The notes: generated by a model from the sequence alone, not told the origin. DNA of 64,000 nucleotides from Streptomyces sp. 3214.6 (GCF_900129855.1 NZ_LT670819.1:4402001-4466000); one strand, 5' to 3'; numbered from the stretch's first letter, positions 1 through 9,031 are shown. Made by a program: numbers and translations.

Positions 1-66
1 ATCTGCCGGGGGTGCGGAAGTCGTCCTGGTAGCGCCTGCCGCCCGGATCAGCCCCGGGGCACGGGT

Positions 67-213
67 CACCGGCCGCAGGGCACCGGCCGCAGGGCACCGG
101 CCGCCCTCGGGGTTCTGCTGAGGCTTGCTGGTAGCTTGCTGCGGTCATACCAGTACCGGTGGTCCTTGTGGTCCTTGTGGTTCTTGTCGTTCTTGTGGTC
201 CCTGCGGTCATTC
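67..213. repeat. Two short tandem repeats at the window edge
   Basis: At 67-103 a 14-nt unit (CACCGGCCGCAGGG) is repeated 2.6 times. At 160-213 a 9-nt unit (TGGTCCTTG) occurs about six times with point differences. Both lie upstream of the lipoprotein start at 284. The stretch 1-283 holds no gene I can recognise; a reading frame entering from the left ends at a TGA near 121, but its protein is low-complexity and not identifiable. The repeats may be spacer sequence between the promoter and the first gene. Confidence 0.75.
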
Positions 214-283
214 CAGTCGGCGACCGGGAGCGGCCGGGCCACCAAGTCGACCGGGCCGGCCGGCTACAGCTTGGGAGCTTGCA

Positions 284-811
284 GTGACTTCGGCGATCTT
301 CTCGCGGGGCGCGTCCCGCCGGCCGGTGCGGGCCGCGGCCGTGGCCGTCACGCTGGCGGGCGCGCTCGCGCTGACCGCGTGCAGCGGCGACGGCGGCTCC
401 GACGACACCTCTTCGGCCACGCCGACCACGGCGACCGCGGACGGCGGCGGCACGGGCGGAGCCACGGCCTCCGCCTCCGTCTCCGCTTCCGGCAAGCTGG
501 AGGGCAGTTGGCTCGCCACGACGGACGGCAAGCCCGTCGCCCTGATCATCACCGGGAAGCAGGCCGCCCTCTTCGTGACCGGCGGAACCGTGTGCAGCGG
601 GACCGCCGGTGAGGAGGCGGGCATGCAGATGATCCACCTCAAGTGCACCACCGGGAAGGACGACCGCACGACCGGCATGGTCGACGCCGTCGACGCCAAC
701 TCCCTGAAGGTCACCTGGTCGGGGGCGGCCGGCAAGGAAACGTTCACCAAGGCGGAGGGCGGTCAGTGGCCGTCGGGGCTGCCGACGACGGGCATCGGGC
801 AACTCCCGTAG
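284..811 (+). CDS. Secreted lipoprotein, function unknown
   Basis: The protein begins MTSAIFSRGASRRPVRAAAV when read from the GTG at 284, which has a GGGAGC ribosome site just upstream. An in-frame ATG at 125 would add about 53 residues of Cys/Gly/Pro-rich repeat translation ahead of the signal peptide and is unlikely. A twin-Arg-flanked hydrophobic stretch ends in a lipobox (LTAC), so the mature protein is probably lipid-anchored on the outer membrane face. A Ser/Thr/Gly-rich linker precedes a compact domain of about 100 residues with two cysteines. I do not recognise the domain; the pattern suggests an extracytoplasmic binding or stress lipoprotein. Confidence 0.8.
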   Translation: MTSAIFSRGASRRPVRAAAVAVTLAGALALTACSGDGGSDDTSSATPTTATADGGGTGGATASASVSASGKLEGSWLATTDGKPVALIITGKQAALFVTGGTVCSGTAGEEAGMQMIHLKCTTGKDDRTTGMVDAVDANSLKVTWSGAAGKETFTKAEGGQWPSGLPTTGIGQLP

Positions 812-834
812 CGAAGCGGTCACAAGGACGGGGG

Positions 835-857
835 CGCGCGCGGAATCCCCGCGCGCG
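835..857 (+). terminator. GC-rich hairpin after the first lipoprotein gene
   Basis: CGCGCGCGG (835-843) pairs perfectly with CCGCGCGCG (849-857) around a five-base loop. It lies 24 nt after the stop of the upstream lipoprotein gene and before the next start at 905. There is no U-tract, as is usual for Streptomyces terminators. Confidence 0.5.
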
Positions 858-904
858 TGCGTGATGATCCTTCGAGCACCGTCACGAAACCCGAGGGACC
901 ACTC

Positions 905-1471
905 ATGCGCGCCGTTCCCATCACCGTCACCGCTCTCACCGCGGCCCTGCTCCTCACCGCCTGCGGAGGCGGGGACGACAGCGGCTCCGGCAGCGACGAG
1001 AAGAGCAAGGCGTCCGACTCCGCCTCCGCCGCCTCCTCCGGCGGCGCCGCCGGATCCGCCTGCGCCGCCGACAACCTCGGCCAGGAGGTCGGCCCCGTCA
1101 ATGCCGCGCCCGCCGCCGGTGACACCGGCAACGTCACCGTCACGTTCACCAACAAGGGTGCACAGTGCACCCTGACCGGCTTCCCCGCGGTCGACCTCCA
1201 GGCCGACGGCGCCTCCGCGACCGTGGCCAAGGACGCGGCCGCCGAGGCGCAGCCACTGACCCTCCCGGCGCAGGGCACCGCCTCCTTCACGATCACCTAT
1301 GTGCGCGGCGAGGGCGGCGGCGACAAGAGCCTCGCCGTCAAGACCGTGAAGTACGGCCTGCCGGGCGCGTCGGCCACCCAGACCTTCCCGTGGTCGTACG
1401 GCGATGTCGCGCTGAAGGGCAAGGGCGTGCCGGACGCGACCGTCAGCGCCTTCCAGCAGGCCGGCGACTGA
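905..1471 (+). CDS. DUF4232-type secreted lipoprotein
   Basis: Start is the ATG at 905 behind GAGGGACC. The signal peptide ends in LLLTACGG, a lipobox. After a Ser/Gly linker the mature domain has the layout of DUF4232 proteins: an early Cys (SACAADNL), a beta-rich region with the motif FTNKGAQCTLTGFPAVDL, and a later TFPWS segment. DUF4232 lipoproteins are abundant in Streptomyces and of unknown role, sometimes near cell-wall or sporulation genes. The neighbouring lipoprotein at 284 faces the same way, but the hairpin between them suggests separate transcripts. The gene ends 30 nt from a convergent gene. Confidence 0.88.
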   Translation: MRAVPITVTALTAALLLTACGGGDDSGSGSDEKSKASDSASAASSGGAAGSACAADNLGQEVGPVNAAPAAGDTGNVTVTFTNKGAQCTLTGFPAVDLQADGASATVAKDAAAEAQPLTLPAQGTASFTITYVRGEGGGDKSLAVKTVKYGLPGASATQTFPWSYGDVALKGKGVPDATVSAFQQAGD

Positions 1472-1500
1472 TCCTTCGACCGCTGACCCGCGCGGGGGCG

Positions 1501-2679
1501 TCAGGGCAGCCGGGGCCGGGACTGCACCCGGGCCCGGTCCGCCGCCTGCGCGCCCTCGGTCCAGCCCGCCTCGTCGGTGACGCCGCGCAGGCGGGTGGAG
1601 ACCGTCTCCGGGAACATCCGGTCCGTCGCCGCGGTCACCGCGACCTCGCGAGAGGCGAGGACCGGCAGCAGGTCGTCCGCCACCTGCGTCTCGGCGGCTG
1701 CGGTGACCTCGCCGAGACGGGCGCCGATGCGGTGGGCGTAGGCGGCGAGGAAGGACTGCCGGAACGTCTTGGTCCGCCTGCGGCCGCCCGCCCGCTGGGC
1801 CGCCTCCGCCTTCGCCATCGCGGACTGCGCCTGCACCAGCAGCGAGGTGTAGAGCAGCTCCACCACCTCCAGATCGGCCTCGAAGCCGACGACCGTGGAG
1901 AAGGCGAAGGGTTCGTTCCACACCGCCCGGCAGTGGTTGGCGTCGGCGACGGCGTCCAGCAGCACCGCCTTGGCCTGCTCGTACGGTGGCTCGACGCCGA
2001 TCCGGCAGGCGCCGGGCGCGTCCGGGGCGGGCGCCTGGGCGTCGAGCAGCGCCTCGTCGACACTGTGCCGGGCCATCAGCTCCTGCGCCTTCGCCGTGAG
2101 CGCCTCCGCCTCCTCCGGAAAGCCTGTCGCCTCGGCCTTGGCGAGCAGCGCGCGGATACGGGTGAGCATGCGGGCGTGGTCGTCGCGGCCGGACTGCCCG
2201 CGGTGGGCACGGTTGGCCTGGGGAGCTCGGCGGGCCTCCCGCTCCTGGAGGGGTTCGAGGGCCGGCAGACGCAGCAGCAGACGGTAGAGCTCCAGGACCG
2301 CGGTGGCGTGCGAGAAACGGTCGGTCTGCGGCGGGCCGCCCGCGGGCAGGTCCGCCAGCTGGGCCGCCCAGCGTCCGCCGCGCGACCGGTCGTCCCGCGC
2401 GTGGGCACGTATCAGCTCCGCCGCAAGGACGACGTGGACGCCGTCCAGGTCGCGCCGCACGATCCGCACGACGTCCGCGGGCTGCCAGCCCCGCCGCCAG
2501 AGCGCCGCAACGAACTCCGCGCCCCGCCGGGCGAGTTCGGCGTCCGCCGCGGGGTCGGCGGCAAGGAGCGACGCGCCCGTGTCGAGGGCGGCGTCGGCGG
2601 TGGCGTAGAGGGCTGCCTGGAAGGCGCGGTCGACGGTGCCGGGCGGGTGGTCGCCGGTACTGGTGCTGGTGCTGCTCAC
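1501..2679 (-). CDS. DUF2786 domain protein
   Basis: A 392-residue soluble protein. The DUF2786 signature lies around residues 160-205: MLTRIRALLAKAEATGFPEE, then a conserved AQELMARHSVDEALL helix pair. DUF2786 is typical of actinobacteria and of some phage proteins; the downstream half, with conserved Trp/His residues, is seen in the SprT-like/TolA-like members, but I see no clear HExxH zinc site here. No signal peptide or membrane segment. The start is the ATG at 2679. It is transcribed away from the Clp-N gene at 2813, so the 130 nt between them should hold both promoters. Function unknown. Confidence 0.85.
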   Translation of the reverse strand: MSSTSTSTGDHPPGTVDRAFQAALYATADAALDTGASLLAADPAADAELARRGAEFVAALWRRGWQPADVVRIVRRDLDGVHVVLAAELIRAHARDDRSRGGRWAAQLADLPAGGPPQTDRFSHATAVLELYRLLLRLPALEPLQEREARRAPQANRAHRGQSGRDDHARMLTRIRALLAKAEATGFPEEAEALTAKAQELMARHSVDEALLDAQAPAPDAPGACRIGVEPPYEQAKAVLLDAVADANHCRAVWNEPFAFSTVVGFEADLEVVELLYTSLLVQAQSAMAKAEAAQRAGGRRRTKTFRQSFLAAYAHRIGARLGEVTAAAETQVADDLLPVLASREVAVTAATDRMFPETVSTRLRGVTDEAGWTEGAQAADRARVQSRPRLP

Positions 2680-2764
2680 CCGTCGATCGTGTCACGGGGG
2701 CGCGGCGCGTCCCGCGCGCGGGAGTGGGTGAGTAGGTGAGTAGGCGAGTGCGCGAGCAGGCGGG

Positions 2765-2811
2765 TGACAACCTCGGGTTGACGGTCATGGACTGTCAACC
2801 TAAGGTTGACA
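2765..2811 (+). promoter_or_regulatory. Two 19-bp palindromic operators overlapping a leaderless promoter
   Basis: At 2793-2811 stands the perfect palindrome TGTCAACCTAAGGTTGACA. A degenerate second copy (TGACAACCTCGGGTTGACG) lies at 2765-2783, 28 bp upstream. A good sigma70-type promoter is embedded in them: -35 TTGACG at 2778-2783, 17-nt spacer, -10 TAAGGT at 2801-2806. Transcription should begin near 2812-2813, exactly at the ATG of the next gene, giving a leaderless mRNA. Each operator covers one promoter element, so a bound dimer would block RNA polymerase. The gene that follows encodes an HTH protein, which suggests autoregulation. Confidence 0.7.
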
Positions 2812-2812
2812 C

Positions 2813-3580
2813 ATGACGAATCCGCAACCCGTCACCACCTCATCCGTCCGTCTGGACGACCTCATCGACGCCATCAAGAAGGTCCACCCCGAGCCGCTCG
2901 ACCAGCTCCAGGACGCCGTCATCGCCGCCGACCACCTGGGCGACGTGGCGGACCACCTCATCGGCCACTTCGTCGACCAGGCCCGCCGTTCGGGCGCCTC
3001 CTGGACCGACATCGGCCGCAGCATGGGGGTCACCCGGCAGGCCGCGCAGAAGCGCTTCGTGCCGAAGGAGTCCGCGGACCTCGACGCGAGCCAGGGCTTC
3101 GCCCGCTACACCCCCCGCGCGCGGAACGTGGTCATGGCCGCCCACAACGAGGCCAAGGCCGCCGGCAACACGGAGGGGCTGCCCGCGCACCTGGTCCTCG
3201 GGCTGCTCGCCGAGCCGGAGGGCCTCGCGGCGAAGGCCATCGCCGACCAGGGCGTCACCCTGGACGCGGTCCGTGAGGCCGCGACCGCCGCGCTCCCCCC
3301 GGCCGCCGCGGAGGTGCCCGAGCTGATCCCGTACGGCCCCGACGCCAAGAAGGCCCTGGAACTCACCTTCCGCGAGGCGCTCCGCCTCGGCCACAACTAC
3401 ATCGGCACCGAGCACATCCTGCTGGCGCTGCTGGAGTTCGAGAACGGCGAGGGCGTCCTCAGCGGCGTCGGCGTCGACAAGCCCGGCACCGAGCGGTACG
3501 TCGCGAAGGTCCTGGCCCTGATCACCTCGAAGCAGCAGGAGGAGGGACAGCCGGAGGAGGGGCGGCGGGACGGCGGCTGA
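2813..3580 (+). CDS. Helix-turn-helix plus double Clp N-domain protein
   Basis: A 255-residue protein. Residues ~15-85 are helical with an HTH-like segment (SWTDIGRSMGVTRQAAQKRF). Residues ~95-240 contain two Clp-N-like repeats, beginning ARYTPRARNVVMAAHNEA and RLGHNYIGTEHILLALL, the peptide-sensing module of ClpA/ClpC. There is no AAA+ ATPase domain, so this is not a chaperone. The layout suggests a transcription factor whose Clp-N part senses a partner or peptide. It starts directly at the palindromic operator and probably has a leaderless transcript. The C-terminus ends in an acidic/basic tail. Confidence 0.85.
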   Translation: MTNPQPVTTSSVRLDDLIDAIKKVHPEPLDQLQDAVIAADHLGDVADHLIGHFVDQARRSGASWTDIGRSMGVTRQAAQKRFVPKESADLDASQGFARYTPRARNVVMAAHNEAKAAGNTEGLPAHLVLGLLAEPEGLAAKAIADQGVTLDAVREAATAALPPAAAEVPELIPYGPDAKKALELTFREALRLGHNYIGTEHILLALLEFENGEGVLSGVGVDKPGTERYVAKVLALITSKQQEEGQPEEGRRDGG

Positions 3581-3615
3581 GGGCCGTTGTCAGACCCCCC
3601 TGCCACACTCGCAGC

Positions 3616-5328
3616 ATGGCCGACCGGTGGGCACTCGCTCCGGCCGAGGACGGTGGCGTGGAACTCGCCCCCCTCGGTCCCGGCGGGCTGCCCGCCGGTC
3701 CGGTGCTGCGGGAGGCGGACCTGGCGCGAGCCGTGCGCGAGCGGCCCGACGTCACCCGCTGGGTCTGGCGTTCCACGGCCGAGGTGTATCCGCGTCTGCT
3801 CGCCACGGGGGTGCGAGTAGAGCGGTGCTACGACGTCGAGGACGCCGAGACCCTCCTCCTGGGCCACGAGGGGCACTCCGGCGAGCCCCGCTCGGCGGCC
3901 GCCGCGCTGGCCCGGCTGCGCGGCGGGCCCGTACCGCCGGATCCGCCGCAGCGCTCCGCCGCGCCCGGTGCGCAGTCCTCGCTGTTCGAGGCGCAGGACA
4001 CCGCCGTCCGGCTGCCCCTCGACGACCTCCTCGCTGTCTACGCCGAGCAGCAGCGGCGGCACGAGCGGGCCGAACACCCGGCGCGGATGCGGCTGCTGAC
4101 AGCGGCCGAGTCGGCGGGGATGCTGGTGGCCGCCGAGATGAACCGGGCCGGACTGCCGTGGAGCGCGGAGGTGCACCGCGCGGTCCTACACGATCTGCTC
4201 GGCGAGCGGTATGCGGGCGGGGGCGAGCCCCGGCGGCTGGCCGAGCTGGCGGACGAGGTGTCGGCCGCCTTCGGGCGTCGCGTGCGGCCCGACCTGCCCG
4301 CCGACGTCGTCAAGGCCTTCGGGCAGGCCGGGATCCGGGTCAGGTCGACCCGGCGCTGGGAGATCGAGTCCCTCGACCACCCGGCCGTGAAGCCGCTGAT
4401 CGAGTACAAGAAGCTGTACCGCATCTGGGTGGCCCACGGCTGGTCCTGGCTGCAGGACTGGGTGCGGGACGGGCGGTTCAGGCCGGAGTTCCTGGCCCAC
4501 GGCACGGTCACCGGGCGCTGGGTGACCAACGGCGGGGGCGCCCTGCAGATCCCCAAGGTCATCCGGCGGGCCGTGGTCGCCGACCCGGGCTGGCGGCTGG
4601 TCGTGGCCGACGCCGACCAGATGGAGCCGCGGGTGCTGGCGGCGATCTCCCGCGACCCCGGGCTGATGGAGGTCGCGGGCCGGGAGACCGACCTCTACCA
4701 GTCCGTCTCCGACCGCGCCTTCTCCGGTGACCGCGCCCAGGCCAAGCTCGCCGTCCTCGGCGCGGTCTACGGCCAGACCTCCGGGGACGGTCTGAAGAAC
4801 CTCGCCGCGCTGCGCCGCCGCTTCCCGCGCGCGGTGGCGTATGTCGACGAGGCCGCCAAGGCCGGCGAGGAGGGCCGGCTCGTGCGCACCTGGCTGGGGC
4901 GGACCTGCCCACCGGCGGCCGGTGCGGGTGACGACGGGGCGGAGGAGGCGGGCATCCCCGTCGACTCCGGTGGCCCTGCCGCAGAGGAGGAGCTCTCCGA
5001 CGACCGGCAGTGGGTTCCGGGGTACGCCTCGACCAACGCACGCGCGCGTGGCCGCTTCGCCCGCAACTTCGTCGTGCAGGGCAGCGCCGCCGACTGGGCG
5101 CTGCTGCTGCTCGCCGCGCTGCGCCAGGCCTGCGCGGGAATGGCGGCGGAACTCGTCTTCTTCCAGCACGACGAGGTGATCGTGCACTGTCCCGAGGAGG
5201 AGGCGCAGAGGGTCGTCGCCGCGATCAGGGAGGCGTCCGACCTGGCCGGACGGCTGACGTTCGGCCAGACGCCGGTGCGGTTTCCGTTCACTGCTGCGGT
5301 GGTGGAGTGCTATGCCGACGCGAAGTGA
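3616..5328 (+). CDS. PolA-like bifunctional 3'-5' exonuclease/DNA polymerase
   Basis: A 570-residue family A DNA polymerase-like enzyme without the 5'-nuclease domain of PolA. Palm/finger motifs are visible: motif A around residue 330 (VVADADQMEPRVLAAISRDP), motif B around 375 (KLAVLGAVYGQ) and motif C around 516 (FFQHDEVIVH, with the catalytic HDE). The N-terminal third replaces the proofreading domain and shows degenerate exonuclease motifs. This shortened form is common in Streptomyces beside the true PolA and is presumed to act in repair synthesis. A proteolysis-like loop between motifs B and C (near residues 430-460) is acidic. The gene abuts the convergent regulator at 5329 with no spacer. 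Confidence 0.9.
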   Translation: MADRWALAPAEDGGVELAPLGPGGLPAGPVLREADLARAVRERPDVTRWVWRSTAEVYPRLLATGVRVERCYDVEDAETLLLGHEGHSGEPRSAAAALARLRGGPVPPDPPQRSAAPGAQSSLFEAQDTAVRLPLDDLLAVYAEQQRRHERAEHPARMRLLTAAESAGMLVAAEMNRAGLPWSAEVHRAVLHDLLGERYAGGGEPRRLAELADEVSAAFGRRVRPDLPADVVKAFGQAGIRVRSTRRWEIESLDHPAVKPLIEYKKLYRIWVAHGWSWLQDWVRDGRFRPEFLAHGTVTGRWVTNGGGALQIPKVIRRAVVADPGWRLVVADADQMEPRVLAAISRDPGLMEVAGRETDLYQSVSDRAFSGDRAQAKLAVLGAVYGQTSGDGLKNLAALRRRFPRAVAYVDEAAKAGEEGRLVRTWLGRTCPPAAGAGDDGAEEAGIPVDSGGPAAEEELSDDRQWVPGYASTNARARGRFARNFVVQGSAADWALLLLAALRQACAGMAAELVFFQHDEVIVHCPEEEAQRVVAAIREASDLAGRLTFGQTPVRFPFTAAVVECYADAK

Positions 5329-8300
5329 TCAACCGTCACCGGCAAGCAGCTCCCTGAGCTCTCGTACGACGGCCTGCTCGTCCGTCCCGGCCAGCGCGGC
5401 GAGGGCCGCTCGCCACTCCGCGTACGCCTGCTCGATACGGCCCTGGTCCCGGAGCAGAAGACCGTGCTGGTGCCGGGCGAGGCCGCCGGTGTAGCGGTCG
5501 CCGCGGGCGTCGGCGCGGCGCAGCAGTTCGGCGCACTCCGCCAGCGCGTGTTCGGTGCGGCCCAACGGGCGCAGGGCGCGGACGAGCCCCAGCCGGGTCT
5601 GGGACTCGCCGTGCCAGTCGCCGAGACCGCCGAGGATGCGCAGGCTCTCCTCGAAGTGCGGCCACGCGGCGGCGGGTTCGCCGAGGGTGAGGTGGGCGTA
5701 GCCGATGTTGCAGTGCGCCGAGTGCTGCACGATGACGGCGCCGATCGCGTCCCCGATTGCGAGGGAACGCCGGTGCTGCTCGATGGCGGCCCTCGGGTCG
5801 GTGTGCTCGTACAGATTGCCGAGGTGACTGTGGGTGACGGCCTCGCCGTGCGGGTCGTTCAACTGCCGCGAGTAGGTGAGGCTCTGGCGCAGTGCCGCGC
5901 CGGACTCCTCGTACCGTCCGAGGCCCTCCAGCAGCAGGCCTCGGTTGTTGAGGCAGCGCCGGACCCAGGAGAGCCGGTCGAGCCGCCGCCAGATCGCGAG
6001 GGCCCGGTCGTTGAGGGCGAGCGCGTCTCGCTGACGGCCGGTCAGGAAGTGCAGTCCGGCGAGATCACCCAGGGCGTAGGCCTCGGCGGCCTCGTCCCCG
6101 AGCCACCGCGCGACCCGCAGCGCGATCAGCCCGAGCACCTCCATCTCGGCGACCCGGCCCCGACGCTGGAGATAGGGGAAGAGAAGACGAAGGAGGGTGG
6201 AGACGAGGGCTGCTTCAGTGCGTTCTGCGACGCGGGCCGCGTCGGTGCCTGTCGGGGCAGGGGCCGCGTCGGGAGGCGGTGGGGCGTGGGCCGCGTCGGG
6301 AGGCGGTGGGGCGTGGGCCTCGTCGGGAGTCGGTGGGGCTGGGGTTCTGGCGGTGGTCTGGGTTGTGTTTGACGCGCTCTTCACCAGCGCGACGATGTTC
6401 TGCAACTCCGTGTCGCACCACGCGAAGGCCTCTGCGGGGCCGGCGAAGGGGGGTACGGCCGTGACGTGCGCCGCGTGGGCGGGCGGCTGTGCGGCGGTCG
6501 GACGGCGGCGGTCGTCCTGGTCGGGGCCGCCTTCGACGATGGCGGCGAGGGCGCGTTCGGCCACGGCGGCGTACCAGTGCAGGGCCGTCGGCATCGCGTC
6601 CACGGCGTCGGCGCGGCCGTCCGGCTCGCCCGCTTCGGACTCCGCGAGTTCGCGCGCGAAGTCCCGTACCAGGTCGTGCGGTGTGTAGCGGCCGTAGGCC
6701 TGTTCCTCCAGGAGCGCCACGTCGACGAGACGGTTCAGGGCTGCCTCGGCGCGGGCTTCGTCGGCGCCGGTGAGGCGGGCCAGCAGGGGGACGCCGTAGG
6801 TGGGGAGGTCGAGGGCGCCGAAACGGCGGAGGGTGCGGGCCGCGTCGCGGTCGACCTCGCGTCCGGAGGCGGCGAGGGCATCGTGGGCGACGGCGAGGGA
6901 ACGGCGGACGCTGAGATCGTCGTACTCCAGGTGGGACAACCTGCTCTCCGCCGCCGCCAGTTGGCCGGCCAGCGCGTCCGGGGTGAGGGCACTGCGCGCG
7001 GCGAGACGGGCGGCGACGACGCGCAGGGCGAGCGGAAGGCGACCGGTGAGATCGACGAGGGGGTGGCCGGCGTCGAGGTCCGCACGTCCCTGGCCCGGGC
7101 CGGAGGCCGCCCGCAGCAGGGCCGCGCTGTCCTCGGCCGACAGCGGCGCGAGCGGGAAGCGGCGGGCGCCGTCGAGGACGGTCAGCGGCGAGCGGCTGGT
7201 CACGATCACCGCGCAGCCGGGGCCGGCCGGCAGCAGCGGACGGATCTGGGCGGCGGTCGCGGCGTCGTCCAGCACGAGAAGCGTGCGCGTCGGGGCGAGC
7301 AGGGTGCGCAGCAACGCGGCGGCGGCGTCCGGGTGCTCGGGGATGCGCCGGGGCTCGGTGCCGAGGTCGCGCAGCAGGGCTGCGAGCGCCTGACCTGCGG
7401 TGAGGGGGGTCATGCCGGGCGTGGCGCCGTGCAGGTGGAGGTAGAGCTGACCGCTGAAGAAACGTTCCCTCAGGGTATGGGCGAGGTGCAGGGCGAGGGC
7501 GCTCTTGCCGACGCCGGCCATACCACTGAGGACGACGACGGTCGGGGTGGCACCGTCACCGGGGGTGCTCGCGAGGGTGCGGTGCAGCCGGCGCAGGGTT
7601 TCGTCGCGGCCGGTGAAGTAGGCGGGGGGCGGCGGGAGTTGGGCCGGGCCGACGGACGGGGCAGTCGGGGCAGCCGGGGCGGACCCGGGGGTCGAGGCGG
7701 CGGACGGGGCGGAGATCGAGGCGGAGATCGGGGCAGCGGCCGGGGCCCCGGGCAGGGTCGGGGGACGGTCGTCGACCGTCGAAGCCAACACCTCCGCATG
7801 CGCCTCACGGACCGCCGGGCCCGGTTCGACGCCGAGTTCCTCGATGAGGCGGGTGCGCAGGTCGCGGTGGACGGCGAGGGCCTCGGCCTGGCGGCCGGTG
7901 CGGTGCAGGGCGAGCATCAGCTGACGGTGGTACGCCTCGCGCAGCGGATACTCCGCGGCCAAGGCCGTCAGCTCCGGGACGATGCGCTCGAATCGTACGC
8001 CGCCCAGGGCCAGTTCGGCGTCGTAGCGCCACTCCAGCAGGAGCAGCCGGGCCTCCCGCAGACGTCGTACGAAGGCGTATCCGCCCAGGTCGGCCGGGAG
8101 GCCGCTGAGCGGGGCGCCCCGCCACAGCGCGAGCGCCGCCGTGCACTCCCGCACGACCCGTTCCCAGTTCCGGGCGGCGTGCGCGCCGCGCGCCGCGGCG
8201 ACGTGCCGCTCGAAGACGTGGACGTCGAGCTCGCCCTGTTCGACCCTGAGCTGGTAACCGGGCGGCACGGCCCGCAGCCGCTCCGGGTCGTCGAGCAGCC

Positions 8301-8625
8301 GACGCAGCCGGGTCACGTGGTTGTGCAGCGAGGCCTGCGCGGACGCGGGCGGCGCGCCGCCCCACAGCGCCTCCTTGAGCGACTCGACGGGGACGACCCG
8401 GCCCGCGTCGAGGAGGAGGGCGGCGAGCAGGGCACGCACTTTGGGGCTGCGGACGGTGTCGTACGAGAGATCGGCCGCGGTCGGGACGTCAGGCGCACCA
8501 GGGACGTCCGTCGAGGTCGGGACGTCAGTCGTGTTCGGGACGCCAGTCGTGTTCGGGACGCCAGTCGTGTTCCTGTACAGGACCGGGGGGCCCAGCAGTC
8601 CGAACCGCAGCCCGTACCGCCGCAT
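5329..8625 (-). CDS. SARP/AfsR-type transcriptional regulator (HTH-BTAD-NB-ARC-TPR)
   Basis: From the ATG at 8625 the protein has 1098 residues. It starts MRRYGLRFGLLGP, the usual first strand of an OmpR-like winged helix, followed by a BTAD domain (to ~residue 260). An NB-ARC ATPase follows, with P-loop GMAGVGKS near 367 and Walker B TLLVLDDAAT. TPR repeats occupy ~840-1080. Such proteins activate secondary-metabolite operons by binding direct heptamer repeats; the NTPase and TPR parts act as sensor. An upstream in-frame ATG (8847) would add a low-complexity extension. Two tandem repeats inside the gene lengthen disordered linkers. No biosynthetic cluster is adjacent, so its targets are unknown. 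Confidence 0.9.
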   Translation of the reverse strand: MRRYGLRFGLLGPPVLYRNTTGVPNTTGVPNTTDVPTSTDVPGAPDVPTAADLSYDTVRSPKVRALLAALLLDAGRVVPVESLKEALWGGAPPASAQASLHNHVTRLRRLLDDPERLRAVPPGYQLRVEQGELDVHVFERHVAAARGAHAARNWERVVRECTAALALWRGAPLSGLPADLGGYAFVRRLREARLLLLEWRYDAELALGGVRFERIVPELTALAAEYPLREAYHRQLMLALHRTGRQAEALAVHRDLRTRLIEELGVEPGPAVREAHAEVLASTVDDRPPTLPGAPAAAPISASISAPSAASTPGSAPAAPTAPSVGPAQLPPPPAYFTGRDETLRRLHRTLASTPGDGATPTVVVLSGMAGVGKSALALHLAHTLRERFFSGQLYLHLHGATPGMTPLTAGQALAALLRDLGTEPRRIPEHPDAAAALLRTLLAPTRTLLVLDDAATAAQIRPLLPAGPGCAVIVTSRSPLTVLDGARRFPLAPLSAEDSAALLRAASGPGQGRADLDAGHPLVDLTGRLPLALRVVAARLAARSALTPDALAGQLAAAESRLSHLEYDDLSVRRSLAVAHDALAASGREVDRDAARTLRRFGALDLPTYGVPLLARLTGADEARAEAALNRLVDVALLEEQAYGRYTPHDLVRDFARELAESEAGEPDGRADAVDAMPTALHWYAAVAERALAAIVEGGPDQDDRRRPTAAQPPAHAAHVTAVPPFAGPAEAFAWCDTELQNIVALVKSASNTTQTTARTPAPPTPDEAHAPPPPDAAHAPPPPDAAPAPTGTDAARVAERTEAALVSTLLRLLFPYLQRRGRVAEMEVLGLIALRVARWLGDEAAEAYALGDLAGLHFLTGRQRDALALNDRALAIWRRLDRLSWVRRCLNNRGLLLEGLGRYEESGAALRQSLTYSRQLNDPHGEAVTHSHLGNLYEHTDPRAAIEQHRRSLAIGDAIGAVIVQHSAHCNIGYAHLTLGEPAAAWPHFEESLRILGGLGDWHGESQTRLGLVRALRPLGRTEHALAECAELLRRADARGDRYTGGLARHQHGLLLRDQGRIEQAYAEWRAALAALAGTDEQAVVRELRELLAGDG
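6262..6342 (-). repeat. 27-nt tandem repeat inside the SARP gene
   Basis: Three in-frame 27-nt units (6262-6288, 6289-6315, 6316-6342; the third with several changes) encode copies of a nine-residue Ala/Pro unit (PPPPDAAHA) between the NB-ARC and TPR regions. The number of units can probably vary without breaking the frame. Confidence 0.85.
8528..8575 (-). repeat. 18-nt tandem repeat inside the winged-helix domain
   Basis: Two perfect 18-nt units plus a partial third encode NTTGVP-type hexapeptides, followed by more diverged copies (STDVPGAPDVP). They are inserted after the first beta strand of the DNA-binding domain, where AfsR homologues normally have a short turn. Confidence 0.85.
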
Positions 8626-9031
8626 CACGCCGCCCGTCGCCCTTCCGCGCCCGGCCCGTGCCGGGTCGCTCGCATTCCACGGCGGGTACCCCGTCGGCCT
8701 GGCGGAATTCCGCCCCCGGCCGCGGGAATTCCGCCACCCTGTCCCTGACGGTTCCCCGGGAATTTGCTGTAGGTACGGCTGACTCCCGTGTTCGTCCGAC
8801 GACTTCAGGCCAAGTGACCAGCGACGACGCGGAGAACCGTTGGCCACATGTTAGCGATTCGTTGGCGCGACCTGATGTGATCACAACATCGGAACCGGCC
8901 CGACGGCGCGCGCGTGTCTGCGCGCAACTCGGGGGAGTGTCGCCGCCGTGGCCGGGTCCGGAGGTGTGCGGGGCTGCGGTCGTCGGAGGTGAACGACCGG
9001 GCCCCGCACTCCGCGTTGCCGTGATGGTGGC
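8626..9031. other. 406-nt intergenic region
   Basis: No gene is supported here. It should contain the promoter of the leftward SARP gene. A 10-bp palindrome TGTGATCACA lies at 8876-8885; its half-sites resemble those of Crp-family proteins but without the usual six-base spacer, so I do not call an operator. Confidence 0.5.

Noticed and set aside
1165..2739. A 524-codon plus-strand frame over the DUF2786 gene
   Set aside because: Shadow of the minus-strand gene; no recognisable protein pattern.
6466..8748. A 760-codon open frame on the plus strand
   Set aside because: Antisense to the SARP/AfsR-type regulator; no domain and Arg/Gly-rich composition.
8876..8885. TGTGATCACA palindrome as a Crp-type operator
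   Set aside because: Crp sites need a six-base spacer between the half-sites. With no spacer and no promoter context I do not call it.
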